A DNA stretch of 64,000 nucleotides from Syngnathus acus (lineage: Eukaryota; Chordata; Actinopteri; Syngnathiformes; Syngnathidae), in contig NC_051096.1 of assembly GCF_901709675.1 (NCBI RefSeq), positions 5,917,001-5,981,000 of the forward strand. Direction: 5' to 3'. The position numbers and the translations under genes were made by a program. Below are positions 48,100-60,700 of the stretch, in pieces. Each line of letters starts with the position of its first letter. Within the stretch, counting starts at the first letter, position 1. Under the pieces are notes generated by a model that was not told where the DNA came from, did no database searches, and saw only the letters and a list, made by a program, of their open reading frames with translations.

Positions 48100-51000
48100 A
48101 ATTACTCTTGTGAGTGAGACGCACTAACAGCATCAAATACTTTTGCAGTCATCGTTCATGCTGAGCGGCGAGTGTCAGGTGATGAAGCGTCGAGAGACAA
48201 GTTAAAGGGCTGCGTGTGTTTTCTTTACCTCCCACCTCCTCACACACACACACGCATACAAATCCTGCCTTTCAACAGGGAATCTCAATTAGTGGTGAGG
48301 TGCAAAGACCCGCGGAGCTTATCGGGAGCCGACTAAAGAGGAGAGATAAGTGGATGCAATTAAATGGTCGCGCCTTCATCCGTCCCTTCTGATCATCCGT
48401 TTCTGTATCAGTATTGTGATTTACACTTGGCTGCAATTTTTGACAAAAACAATACCTGCAGTATTTTGGTTGGGATTCTGCACAAAGTTTTACGATATGT
48501 AACAGAAATATATACTAAAGTCTGACTATTTGCATATATTTTTGTCTAGCCCAGGTGTTTCTCTGACTGTAATCTAAATTATTTGTCCCTTGGTGACCCC
48601 GCTCTGCGTTTTACCTGATCTCCACTCTGGCCCGTGTGCACCTGCACCGAAGCGCCCCTCCATCGCCTCCCATTCATCTTGTCATCCCCGCTATCTCACC
48701 CCAACGCAGTCTCCCTTTTTCCCTCCCCTTTGCTTCCCCCACCAAGCCTTCCCTCTCCTCCTACTTGTTCCCCAGATTTATTGGAGGCGGAGTGCAGTTC
48801 ACACGCATTCCACTCCAGACTCCCCTCCTGCCACTGGACCCTCATATCTAGGCATGCTCGTTTATCTTCATGATCCTCTGATGGCCAGAAGAAGAGGAGG
48901 GAGGAGTGTTGTTTTTGTTCTTGAGCAGGCCAGACAACTTTTCCCCTCACACCTCTGTCTGTGTTTCATAGTGTGTGTGTCTAAATTGGCCGTGTGTCTC
49001 TCTCCTGGGTCAAAGTTTCCATGACTGGCAGGCTCCTGCAGGAGAACATTCCCTGCTTGAGAACACACACTGGCGGAAACGAGTGCCACGCACTCGCTGG
49101 CTCGCTCAGCCGCGCATACGCACCTCATCCCCGACCCGCAATCTGCAAATCTCCATCCTTTGGCTCGGATAATTAGTTCTGCGGTCGGCCCCTCGCCTCG
49201 GTCCCACAGGCCCAAATGGCAGCAGGTCATAAAGCTTAAGTGTTCCACCAGTCAGAGCTGTGCAACTGCGGCCATTAATCGTACAACACGACCCAGGCAA
49301 GGGTTGAATTGTATCAAAGCGCCTCGTACTGACATCCATGAAATCCCTTTATGGGCATTTCAAAGGCAGAGTTGGGAGATTTTTGGCACCTCTGCTTTGC
49401 ATCACTCTCATTTTAATGTTCAGCTCAGCCCTTCAGGTCGGCGAATATCCGTGCACACTCCGCTTCCACTCTTTCCCAAGGGTTCAATGTCCACGCACAC
49501 ACTATTAACCCTGAAAGTAAACAAGCTGGATTCCGATTGTTTGTTTGGTTCCTTGGCTCCCGCCAGACACTGACCTGCTCACGGTAACCACGGCGACCAG
49601 GATGTCTCTGAGATGCTGATGTGTGCATATATGTGTTTCTTAATCAAACTTATGTCAATGAACTACTGATTCCGAAGGCCCTTGGCAGATTAGATTGACA
49701 TTGCAACACAGAGGCTGAAATCTGATTAGCCCCAAAAAATAATCTAATATCCACATATGCTGGATGCAGTACAGACAAGAAACACTATGAAATGGAGACT
49801 CGCACGGCATCAACGTCAAGGGTGAGTACCTCTCTATTTTGTTTTGCAGGTCTTGATATGCAGTTTCTAACTTCTTTTTGCACTTGTGTGACAGCAAAGA
49901 TGGTGTCGACTACATCATCAAAGGGTGAGTCCTTAGATCTTTTGCTTGCCCATACCGCGTACATCAAATGTACTTTTTTTTTTGCACGTTCAGAATGTTA
50001 AAATGTTCCAAAAGCAACAGCATGTACAGTCAGTAAACGTATTTCAACTTGGGAACAGAAACGTTTCATTTCAATGACAAAATACGCCCCAGAGAAGACT
50101 GTTAACAAATATCTTATCTCTGATATGAAAACATTTATTTTAAATCCGGTGATCCTCTCTGGGTGGAGCGTGTGTGTGTGTGTGTGCATGTGCTGGTCAC
50201 CCTTCTGCAACTGGACCTGTTCTAAGGAAACAAAAGTTTCATTTCACAAGACAAATAATACTCAGACTGGAATCCCAAAAAGGCATTTGAATTGAGAAAA
50301 TATAGAATCGAGCTGAGAAATGTCTGATAGAGGAGGCCAAATATAACAAGTGAAAAAAAGATCTGGCTCAGCTTAATTCAACAAAACAAGGCTGAAAGCA
50401 GTTTACAACTTCATAATGACTTAGAAAATATTGTTGTCATCCATAAATTCATGAAGTGACCACGTGCTGTATATTATGCAAGAAAAGTTCTACTCCCTCA
50501 TCCCCCAAGGGATTGCAGTGCACTCAACGGCATGGCTAGGAACTAAAAAGCTAAAAATGAATAAAAGCTCGACATAATCGGGAGGTAATCGCTGTTGTCT
50601 AGACAGTTGTTTCTTGAACCAAACAGATTTCATATTTGCTGCAGAAGGCCCAAAATAACTCGTTTTTTTCTTCCCCAGATTTGTTGGTCACACAAGGAAA
50701 CACGACTAGAGTGATCCACTCGCAATTAATAATCAACATGTACCGTGAGTACTATTTCTTTTTCCTTTTTGATGTTTTTGCCATGTGGGCAGATACATAT
50801 CGATTTCAAACTGAAGTTTACAAAAGTCAAACGTGGCACTTTTTAGAAAGCTTGTCTCCGTAATGGCCAGGCCTCTATTGTGTAAATAAACAGTTGAGAC
50901 AGCGGGGAAGGTGGTGACATGTTTTTGGATGGTGGGTGGGACAGCAAAGGGATTTTTTAAGTGTTTGGGTGGAGAGTTTAGGCATTGGATTAAGGCAGCG

Positions 51001-53280
51001 AGCGAGGGAAGGAGGGAGGGGTCATTCGGAACGAAGGAGCTGCGGCTTGGCCATTGGGAGGCGTTGAAGGAAGTGAGATGGAAGGTTGCAGGGTGTTGTA
51101 GTGGAGATATATGGTAGACCCGCTGGCTTCCATCCAGCATGGTCCATGAACCACACACACTTGCATGAGCCCCACCTTTAACTGGCCACCCAGCTGTGTA
51201 AACATCCCCCGATTGGTGATTGGCTGGCTGCTTCAGCCAGTCAGATTCGAGGATGCTGTGAAAGGTGAGACAAGTGAACCAATGAGTCAGTCACTTTGTG
51301 GGTGCGCAGGCAGGCAAAAATGAAGAAGGGGAAAGAAAGACTGATTGCGTTCATGATGACACACTAATAAAGCACATCATTGGTCAAGAGTTAAACTCAT
51401 TTCCATGACTCACTTCCTTGATTGTTTCGTCCCCTCCCTTTTTTCATGTCCAGATTCATTCCGCAAGAATGGCCGTCATAAAGTTCACGACATAATGACG
51501 CGCCATGCTTAGATGTTAGCCAAATCTCAAGGCTCAAAATGTGTTGTCTTTTATATAGAACAACACAATTTTCCTCTGTCAAGTACAACAATAGTACTGC
51601 GCCTTAGATTAGTGCAAGAAATATTGCCGTGCGTCATGTGACCTTTGTAATTCATCAAAATGTAGTACAACTTCTCGAGTGAATTGAATGCAATGAAGTT
51701 TTACTTCCCAATACAGGCCTGTAATACTCTTCCTCCCAAGTCTGTCACTCACATTTTACTGTGAGACATGATGTACAGTATGTGACTCACATCTAATATA
51801 AGAGGGATTTAGTGTTAAGTTCTCCCTTAGCTGCAACGAGGCATGTGCAGAATGTTGTATTTACGAGCAAAGGTAGGCTCCGAAATGTGTCGTTTTTCTT
51901 TTTCCGCTTGCGCTCCAGATGTCATCACAAGCTTTCAAGTCCCACTTTTTGTTTGGATGTGTCAGACAGATGTTTACTTCCACAAACATCCAGTCACGGC
52001 AAAAAGTCAGCGTTAATTTCACACCGCCTCACCGATAATAACAGAGAGCGACTCATTATGAGTTCGCCTGTGTGAAGATGAGTCGAGTTTGTTTCCACTC
52101 CGACAAAACTGGGATGAACCCCTGTAGGTGTGTTTGTGTGCCTCTTTTGGGGGCTTTACTCCTTATTTAAGACCAATATTTACCCAGCAGCCCCAGGGTG
52201 AGATTACCTCATATTCTACCGCCCAGCTGCTCTTTCTCAGCGTTTCCACGACGACCGGCGGAATGTCCCATCATGTTTATCTGCCCGACCGAAAAACAGC
52301 AAAGCGGTGGAGGGAGATGATGACAATTCAGTTGTGTGAGTGTGTACAAGATAAACACTCACATTAGTTCATATAGTATCATCTTTGGACGCTTTCCTTT
52401 AACCCGCACATTTATAACATGGATAAAATCTCCAAATAGCCGTTTAGTTTGGACAAGTTTTAAATATATAATGCAATTTAACTCACTCTTATCTTAATAA
52501 TTTATTATGTGTTCCTCGAGGGAGGGGGGGGGGGGGGGGTTTAAACAGTGCACAGTTTGTTGTATTCGCGTGTATTAAACCAATTATATTTTTCCCAAAA
52601 TGATAAAATCGCAAGCCTTAATCTAATCTGTTCTGGATTGGAATTTACGCTGTGTTACAATAATCTAATGGAGCCTGATCATATCTGATTGTGCTTCAGT
52701 CAGAGCTCGATGGCGTTGCGCTTTTCGTCTTTTTGCCTCATTTCGGCATTCGAAATATATTTAATAGCCTCATCGTGCTTATGACCAAGCATTCTCTTGA
52801 GGAACTACAAATACGCATTGGAGGCCCTTTCAGCACCCCCTGCAATGTGGACACTCCTCTGCCATGGGAACTGACAGTTATTTGCTCTAATTTGCAACAG
52901 AAAGCTTTTTGCTGTGTGAGGACTTTTAGGGAATGTTCTATTTGGTCTTCTCCTGGGGCTCTTTAAGTGATAAAAAGTGTGGTTATTTAGCCAGCGAGGA
53001 AGAAGGGAAAGTGCAAATACGACTGCATGACCCTCTTGTCAAGAGGTTGCTATTCTCCAGAAGCTCATGAATGGCCTCCAGGATGACATCGCATCACTTG
53101 GAGAGCTTCTTCAAGCTACTTGGGCATGGGCACGTTGGGTGCCGCATGCAGGCCACTTGTTGAAAGAGCAGGATAAGGCCTTTTGGACTCCAGCCAAATA
53201 GGATCTCACCCTGTCGTGCTCCATCCGGATTCAGACAAAAGCGGGCTTCACTTGTAAGAGATGCTCTCCAACTTGTGAGA
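48100..53280. other. Gene-free region between polr1f and ferd3l
   Basis: About 5.2 kb without a gene I can name. It has a TG run at 50169-50186, a G run at 52525-52540, and three good GTGAGT donor words each preceded by a possible short exon between 49785 and 50744 (see findings). The rest shows nothing notable. Confidence 0.4.
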
Positions 53281-53287
53281 ACAGACC

Positions 53288-53295
53288 TATAAAAG
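53288..53295 (+). promoter_or_regulatory. ferd3l: ferd3l TATA box
   Basis: TATAAAAG lies 39 bases before the first ATG of ferd3l. With the usual 25-30 base offset, transcription would start only about 5-15 bases before that ATG. Confidence 0.6.
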
Positions 53296-53326
53296 GATCT
53301 TATTTGTGAAGCTTTTGGACTTGGAG

Positions 53327-53722
53327 ATGGAGCTGCAGACTCGACTCCTGGATTCCACCTTGATCCACTTTGATGTAAACCGGATGGATTTTCCGACCAA
53401 GCAGCAGGTGGATGACAGCCAATCCAGCGACACATCCTGGAGCCCAGAGCACACGGACGATCATCTGATGATCGGCCCGGTTGGCCGAGAAGAAGGCGCC
53501 GGGTCCGGCAGGTCCAAGCGGAGGAGGATCATTACGGTGGTCCAGCGCCAGGCGGCCAACGTGCGGGAGAGGAAGCGCATGTTTAGTCTGAACGAGGCAT
53601 TCGATGCGCTCAGGAAGAAAGTTCCCACTTTTGCCTATGAGAAGAGACTCTCCCGCATCGAGACGCTGCGGCTAGCCATTGTCTACATCTCCTTCATGAA
53701 GGATCTTTTGGAGAACACTTGA
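53327..53722 (+). CDS. ferd3l: Fer3-like bHLH transcription factor
   Basis: Neural basic helix-loop-helix factor (N-Twist/NATO3), expressed in the floor plate in vertebrates. Single exon, 131 aa from the ATG at 53327; a second in-frame ATG at 53384 is a possible start. A basic run KRRRIITV leads into the bHLH domain at about 74-126: [12 protein letters not shown], then [25 protein letters not shown], then [14 protein letters not shown]. The block [21 protein letters not shown] is diagnostic for Fer3-like rather than Twist or Ptf1a. The N-terminus is short compared with human FERD3L (about 166 aa) and lacks its acidic run. Human order FERD3L next to TWIST1 is kept, in the same orientation. Confidence 0.93.
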   Translation: MELQTRLLDSTLIHFDVNRMDFPTKQQVDDSQSSDTSWSPEHTDDHLMIGPVGREEGAGSGRSKRRRIITVVQRQAANVRERKRMFSLNEAFDALRKKVPTFAYEKRLSRIETLRLAIVYISFMKDLLENT

Positions 53723-55880
53723 TGCCGACTTCAATTGGCACATGATTGCGATATTTTAGATCTTAGAAGTCAACAGCCTTGGATTGTTTGTAAAGTTCTT
53801 AGTCGCAAGAATTGGTCAAATAGACCAAATTATTCAAATATGTTCCCCTTTTTAGTTTAAATGAGGTTTTTGTTTCAAGTGCAGTTGAAATGGTCACACT
53901 CCGCTCACAATATTAGGTACACCTGCATATTGATGCAATCGGAAAATAAAAATGATATTGCTCATTATATTGATCATTTTGATTGACACTTTGCAACAAT
54001 GTCTCATAGTGCATTTCAATGAGAAATGGTTTTAACATCTAAACCAAGTGCAATTTTTTATGTCTAGAAACTTAATTAGCAACTTCACAACTTAATGCAC
54101 CTCAACCTAAAGTAGCAGTATCTTTTTTGTTCCCTAAAACTAATAATAATGTAATGATGTGCACGGCATTGTATTGAAAGCTCCCTGTCAGGTGAGCATA
54201 AGGTAAGCAAAAGCTATTTTATTCCGTAGCATTCAATTCTGCACGTGTACCTAATGAAGCGATTATATCAGACTTTTTTTAATGGCTACTAACAAGCACA
54301 TCTACCTCGCAGTTTAGAGCAGGGTTCACTTACGTAGTGTCTGCCGGCGCCAGGTCGCCATGCAGAGCTGTTCTAAAAATAGTTCAGCAGTGAGAGGACA
54401 TGGTGATTTTCTGGGAATGTTGTTCAAGAATGTCAGGTTGGCAAGTCCGCAGGTGAGGTTGTTTTCAGCACCTTGGAGAGCGCAGCATGTTGCTTTCTCA
54501 CCTGTGTGAGAAAAACAAGATTATAAACTGAAGATTTCACTGACACTATCTCTGAGCCTTCTTATCCGCTTCAAGTGCAAATTGGTATTTGCATCACAAA
54601 TCGTGGTTGGATATTATCTTTGACGCTGAGGTGCAAATTGGCGGATGCAGAGCCCCCCCCCCCTGTGGGCGACCCACTCCGTGGATGAGGCCTCAGTATT
54701 ATTTTGCATCAAAGTCCACCACTTCCAGACTTTTACAGCTCTTGTTTCTTTATTGGATTCGAGCCCCCCCCCCCCCCCCTAAAAAAAATTGTAGGCGAGT
54801 TTGGGCCTCTTCATCACCTCCACTGTTTGCTTTACGCCGCAGTCGTACACCTCCTTAGCGACCCCGCTGCGAGCACGGATCCGCCCCGAGAGCTCCTCGG
54901 GATGGGGCGTCTTTTAAACCTGAGCCGCGGTGTCGACGTCCCCGCGGGGGTCAGACCCATTTAAGCGCATACCTCAACGCGGGGCCGCTGACGGGAAAAT
55001 AAACACGTCGGTCTGGTTACGATCGAGCTAAGGCCCCCCGCCGTTTGCAACCTCCTGTGTTTCACTGGGTTTATTTTTTGCCATCACCACTGTTCACATC
55101 TAAGTGTCTAGACTGGCAGACTTGTTACTGTGCTTACTTACATAGAGTACAGATTTTGAAATGCACTTTAGTATAAAATAGCATCAAATCAAACAATAAA
55201 TTGTTTTTACTTGCAGTATTTATGTTCCATCCCTGTTTTTCTGGCCCAGTGAGAGTGCAGTCATAGGCATATGGAAGATACATTGTGCTAGATTGGAGGA
55301 TACATTAATTGTACTTTGAAGGACACCCCTCCCTATACTGCCCCCTTATTTCTGACAGTTCCAGTACACATTGCACCTTTAGGAGTTGGCTTGTACTCTT
55401 GACACTTGTGGGACTTGCATAGTTTGGGAGCATACATGTACTGTATAACCATGCCAAGGGAATCATAAGTTAGAATGGAGTCATCAGACTGTTGTATATT
55501 TTTCCATAGATCTTCAGGGCCTGGAACCTGGAATAGATTGTAGTATGTTCTCACTGTGGCAATATACAAATGTTAGTGAATCTAAAAAAGATGACCATGT
55601 TTTAAAAAATAATATTATATTAATAAATGCGTGTCAACAACAAATTAACATTCTTCACAGAAGTAGGTCAGGGTAGCGCTAAAATGAGCGTCACAATATT
55701 GCTATGCTGACATATTTAGTGCAGAGATGCCCAATATAAGAAAACGCCCACCAAAATATCTTGCGCACAGTTACAAAAACAATCCCAGCCCCTTTCCATT
55801 TGTTTTCCTTTTTGCCTTCAAGGTCCTCTACTCTTCCTCTGATATTAACACAAGTTATTCCTGCAGTGGTATTATGTTAC
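53723..55880. other. ferd3l-twist1 intergenic region
   Basis: No gene I can name. It contains two poly-C tracts (54652-54663 and 54764-54778), a CpG-rich patch at about 54830-55045, and an unrecognised minus-strand ORF at 55333-55569. It probably carries control elements for the two flanking bHLH genes, but this is inference. Confidence 0.4.
55333..55569 (-). other. Unrecognised 78-codon ORF, possible pseudogene or relic exon
   Basis: The frame reads protein-like: VPGPEDLWKNIQQSDDS near the start and CKSHKCQEYKPTPKGAMC near the end, with balanced composition. A possible acceptor (TATTCCAG) precedes VPGPED. I do not recognise a family, there is no neighbouring exon in frame, and base composition is AT-rich like intergenic DNA. 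It may be a decayed gene or transposon fragment, or chance. Confidence 0.2.
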
Positions 55881-55892
55881 ACCCCTTCCCAC

Positions 55893-55942
55893 CCAATCAC
55901 AGCGCTCCCCAAAATCCTCCATCTCGCTCCCCACTATAAAAA
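55893..55942 (+). promoter_or_regulatory. twist1: twist1 core promoter: CCAAT box and TATA box
   Basis: CCAAT at 55893-55897 and TATAAAAA at 55935-55942, about 40 bases apart. Transcription would begin near 55965-55970, leaving a 5' UTR of about 120 bases before the ATG at 56087. Confidence 0.65.
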
Positions 55943-56086
55943 GTGGGAGACACCTCTCCCTCTTTGCGGTGCACCATATTTGCTTTATAATCAGCACGGG
56001 CCATCATTTTTTGGTCACATGTGGAGTTTGTGGACTGGACTCAAGAGGGACAACTGGTTGTAGGGCATCTTGAAAGCTTTTGGACA

Positions 56087-56656
56087 ATGCGAGAAGACAA
56101 CTCCTCCCCGATGGACAGTGCAGGGAACAGTGAGGAGGAGACCGAGCGGCAGCTGCCGCGGAGGGGCGCCAGGAAGCGGCGGGCTGCGACGCGCAGGAGC
56201 GCAGACGAACTGGACGAAAGCTTGGACGTGGAGATTCCCAAGAAGAGACGTAGAAAGAGTTGTGACCGTGGAGGCGGTAGTAGCGGAGGCGGGGGTGGCA
56301 GCGTGGCAAGCGAAAGCAGCGAGGCCGGCAGCAGCAGCCCCGCTCGCTCCATCGACGACCTGCAGAACCAGCGCGTCATGGCCAACATCCGAGAGCGCCA
56401 ACGCACGCAGTCTCTCAACGAGGCTTTCACGTCGCTCCGGAAAATCATCCCCACACTGCCGTCGGACAAGCTTAGCAAAATACAGACGCTCAAACTGGCC
56501 GCGCGGTACATCGACTTCCTGTGTCAAGTTCTGCAAAGCGACGAGTTGGACGCGCGGGGATCCAGCTGCAGCTACGTGGCGCACGAACGTCTCAGCTATG
56601 CCTTCTCCGTGTGGAGAATGGGGGACGCCTGCTCCGTGTCGACCACAACCCACTAG
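56087..56656 (+). CDS. twist1: Twist1 bHLH transcription factor
   Basis: Mesoderm and neural-crest regulator that binds E-boxes as homo- or heterodimer. One coding exon, 189 aa. The ATG at 56087 is chosen because the family N-terminus MxxDxSSP and SNSEEE-like block ([10 protein letters not shown]) follow it; the frame is open further upstream but without an ATG. Two basic nuclear signals (RKRR, KKRRRK) and a short Gly/Ser run precede the bHLH at 96-150: [19 protein letters not shown], then [20 protein letters not shown], then [14 protein letters not shown]. The Twist box [17 protein letters not shown] is intact near the C-terminus. Human TWIST1 is 202 aa, with a longer Gly run. Teleosts keep twist1a and twist1b; which one this is cannot be settled here. 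The ferd3l neighbour supports twist1 over twist2 and twist3. Confidence 0.94.
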   Translation: MREDNSSPMDSAGNSEEETERQLPRRGARKRRAATRRSADELDESLDVEIPKKRRRKSCDRGGGSSGGGGGSVASESSEAGSSSPARSIDDLQNQRVMANIRERQRTQSLNEAFTSLRKIIPTLPSDKLSKIQTLKLAARYIDFLCQVLQSDELDARGSSCSYVAHERLSYAFSVWRMGDACSVSTTTH

Positions 56657-57700
56657 CGGGGCTACACTGGAACAGCATGGTAAACTGCATTTACTTATTA
56701 CGCACTACCCGACGGAATGCGTATGTTAGGATTTGTGTTGGAAATACCATGTTATGCATTTGGGATCAGATCCCATTGGAACCCATGAAGTCCAAAACGA
56801 GGGTGGTCAAAGTAAGGCCAGGGGGCCACCTACGGCCCGCTCTGTTCTTTAATATGGCCCAGCAAATATTTTAGTTTTTTTCATGTGTTAAGTAAGCTAT
56901 TTCCTACTACAGTTGTCAATGAAAATGTCATTATTCATTTGGATTTATCACAATAATTACATCATACATTTTGAGAAAAAAATCTCGTGATTCTGTTGGT
57001 TCATTATAAATTAATTTTAGCAACATGAAGTATAGTCACACGTTCCTTATTTTTAATTACGCTTAAGTAAGCACTATTTGATCAGTTGAACGATTAAAAT
57101 GTGATCATTTTTACCTTAGAAATGTTTTAGTTTAAGGCTTTATCATGTTCGTCGGATGTACATGTTTGAATTAAGTTAATTCAAATTCATGGAACTTTTG
57201 TCCAATTTGAGTTTTCTTCTTCTAAATGACAGCAGTATTTCTTTGACAGATCATGTGGCTCAGTCCAACTCTCCTGAAGACGGAACCATGGAAAAGTGCA
57301 GCTGAGGCCCAGCTGTGAGCTTCATTCCTCCTCCGAGAGCGGGATGTGCGATATTTCCCGTTGCAGGGACTGTTATGTTTGCAAGGGAGCACTTATAGGA
57401 CAAGACGGATATGAAGAAAGACCACTGCGACTATATGAATGTTGTAACAACAAAATGAACTGAGGAAATGTTTTGAAACGAGAGAGAAACAACACAATTC
57501 CTTTGACATTCCTCGTGACAATGTTTCACAGCAAATGGAGTATTTTGTATTTATTTTTCTACTGGTGAGAAATCCGTTTGCCCCAATTAAATAAGAGTTA
57601 TTTATTTTGGGGGTATCACAGAATGCTGTATGGATCTGTAGTCTGCACATTCTGAACGTTGTAAATATTTGCTAATAAACAAATGAAAGTAACTTCCTGG
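56657..57700 (+). other. twist1: twist1 3' UTR with probable intron
   Basis: TWIST1 in other vertebrates has an intron in the 3' UTR. Here a donor (CATG|GTAAAC at 56680) and an acceptor (TTTGACAG, ending 57249) are well placed. The downstream part is UTR-like, with TGTATTTATTTTT and GTAAATATTTG words as in other Twist transcripts, and ends with AATAAA at 57674-57679. A repeat-like patch lies in the intron. Confidence 0.6.
56800..56870 (+). mobile_element. hAT-type repeat end remnant in the twist1 3' UTR intron
   Basis: The stretch 'ggtggtcaaagtaaggcc...ggccacctacggcccgc...tatggccc' resembles the end sequence shared by several hAT-type repeats ('gtcaaac...acggcccgcgggcc'). It is short and carries no ORF. 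The family call is from memory. Confidence 0.35.
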
Positions 57701-60700
57701 CAAGTATTCATTCAGTTGTTCCCCAGCAATAATAAACTCTTGATGTCCTAAATAATCAAGTGTGTTAAACACTCCCGAGACTTACCTGAAAGTATAGCAA
57801 CAAAGTCATTTCCGTTGGCTTTCGTTTTTTCCACTTAATCAAGAGAGTTTATTTACTTTTGTTGTAGCAGAACCCGCAGCTAACGAAGTCACGGTGGAGG
57901 GGGTGAAAGAAAACATCTCATACCTCTGGATTACTCGGCAGTTCTTTCTTGCACTCTGGGATTTGGGAACGCCGTAATTGGCTGGCGGGCTTTTCGAACA
58001 GAGCGGTTGTGGTGTATTGGGAAGCGTGCATGATATTCCCAGATGTCCTTTGAGGCGCAGGTCAGCATGGGGAGATTCCTGCAGGTGCTTTTGCAGTTAG
58101 CCTCAAGAGCTTTAAAGGGGCGGATATGGGTCAGGCTACAAAATGCGCTGCCATTACAATTCAAGAAGCTCGCCAGCTATGCATGAGCCACACAAAACCT
58201 AGATTCATCATGAAATCCTGAACTAATGGTTAAAGTTCTATATTTTTTCTGAGTGTGCTATTTTAGTCTTTTACACTATTGATTGATTGACTACACACGT
58301 CATACTAGCATGGGTCAGCAACCTTTCCTCATTTATTCATGCAAAAGCACATTTTGAAAAATAATCTAATGGATATTTACAAGGCAAATTTGGGGCACCT
58401 TCTGTGATTAGGTATTCAAAGTTTTGGGTTTTAAGTGAAGTCATTCTGTATAGTCAAGGTTAAAAAATGCTGACAGTGAGAATGACCAGGCACACACAGT
58501 TCTGACTAAAGCAATGCAAAGAATTGAGGCAAACAATACACAAAAAGTCATTTAAAAAACAATTGCAACTTTTCGTAGAATAGTTGAGGAGTGTTAATGG
58601 GAGCATTGGTGTGTTGTTTTTTTCCTTCATTGTAGCTTGCGTGCAGAAGGTAAAGCCATCAGCGCTGACCTAAGGCCCTTTGCCAGCCTCTGGAGGGAAT
58701 CAATTCCCACCCGTAGCTCACCGTGGCAGTGTTATCTTAAACTTGAGGCTGTTCCTCTGACATGCAGGAATGTCACCTCTGAGGCTTGCAAACGGGTCCA
58801 ACTCCAGCCACGCACGCACAAGAGAGAGAACCAAGGTTCCTGCACCGTAGCCCACTTTGACATCAGAAGTGAAAGGGATGACTGGTTGTTATCAGTGTGA
58901 AGGCATCTGGCTATCTGGATTTAACAGTGTGCTGATTTACAGGCTCTTTGATGACTTGAAACACACTGTCTCCCAACCAGCCATTAATCACCATTTCAAT
59001 TGGCCTGCTTTGGATTTGCCGTCTTTAAACTGATGCGAAAGTCAAAGGTGCACTCGGCGTTTGTTTTGAACATGACAAGCTGTGAATCTTCGGAAAATGA
59101 ACTTCATGCCATGCTTTTTTGTTGGCTAGGCTTGTCTGTCTTTACCTCCCCTTAACTTCCTTTCGCTTTACGTCTCCTGCACTTCCACCGTGTCTTTTTA
59201 CGTTTTCCCTTAACCCAGTAACAAGTCCTGGTTTACATTAATGCTTAACACCACAAGAAGACAGCCGAGGGGGATAGGACTCATAAACACAACCATGCCC
59301 GGCTTCTTTTGTATGCAGGACTGGACTCCATTAGCGCTAATTATATCTGTTTCATCTCAGCTCCAAGCAGTGTGTGCCCACGTTTACCATCTCAAATCAG
59401 CACATTTACCTCAGGGCTCTGAGTTACCCTGTTTTGCTAATGCGGGGTTATGGCAATCATTTGTACAGGAAAGAAAGTTATTTTAAGACATGGTGGATTT
59501 GTTTCAATTTGAATAGCAGTTTCCTGGAAAAAATGCATAATGCAGCTGATGTTTAAGGGATAAGCGCAGATGATTTGCATCAGGATGAGTGTTGCTACTG
59601 AACTTGGTCTCAGATGGAACAAGACTCACAGGCTTTGCTGAATTTAAGTTTTACATATTTGATAAATAGTTCTATTTATAAACCCCCTGGTGTTGTTGCA
59701 CACTTTCACTCCAGATATAATTTCAGATGTTGAACCGCCGTCATCCATGATGTCACTCAAGTCCTTCAGGCAACATCACAATTAAAGATGAGTATAATTC
59801 ATTCTCATGTTTTGAAGTTTGAGTTGATAACCTACCTTTCACACTTGACAGCTGACATGTTTCATGCATGAAGCACCTCTACTTCACTTGATGCTACAAT
59901 ACCATCCAACCTGCAAAGAGCATACAATTAAGACCCGGGGAAAAGCAGCAACAGTTCCAGAAAACAGAATCCACAAGGTAATGGGCCATTAGTCCTAATT
60001 AAAAGACAGGATTGCTTCAGGGGCTTTATAAAACAGGCAGGGGGGGGAGAGGGAACAGGGGACAGCAGAAGTTAACGCACATTCCCCATTAGTCCGCAAC
60101 TCACACACACACACACACTCGCATTTCCTGAGGCCGGTGCCAACTGCACCCATCAATTCTGACCTACGGCCTCTTAACTAACCCCGTCGCCCACACCGAC
60201 AGCCATCTACTTCCACAAAGTCACTATTCAGTTTACTGGCGTAGGTGACTGAAATTTTTCCCCGATCAGGCGTAACAATGAGACAACACGCAAGTGAGAA
60301 AAAGAAGACGATAGGGAACCGACGGTACACGGAACCTCTGGGTTGCCCTCCTCGCGGCTGTTTATCTTGCAGATTGAGTTAAACACAAGCCTCTTCCAAC
60401 TCTCTGCATACCAGACAATATCACAGTGGCTCAGCTTTAGGAATATAAACATACAAGCTCTATCAAAGACCTCTTTAAAACACATCGGCTCTTTATCCTA
60501 ACTTAATTTACTGCGCCTTACGCAACGCTCCTTCATTGGATTTAAGCTGTTTGAATGTCTTATTCTGCCTGAAAATGGGGGGCTTTAGGGGTCCTATTGA
60601 TGTGTGGGTTAGGACTCTATTTCCATGTTTATCTTACACTCGAGGGCTCATTGAAATCTATCAGACGCTCTACACATTGATTTTTTGGAAGGGGACATAA

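Noticed and set aside
53306-53722. Longer ferd3l frame beginning at 53306
   Set aside because: The codon there is GTG, not ATG. The first ATG in frame is at 53327.
56021-56656. Longer twist1 frame beginning at 56021
   Set aside because: It also begins with GTG and lies in the 5' UTR. The family N-terminus starts at the ATG at 56087.
58637-58900. 87-codon plus-strand ORF downstream of twist1
   Set aside because: No domain match, no ATG in a good context, no splice partner; it is not an HDAC9 exon and is on the wrong strand for one.
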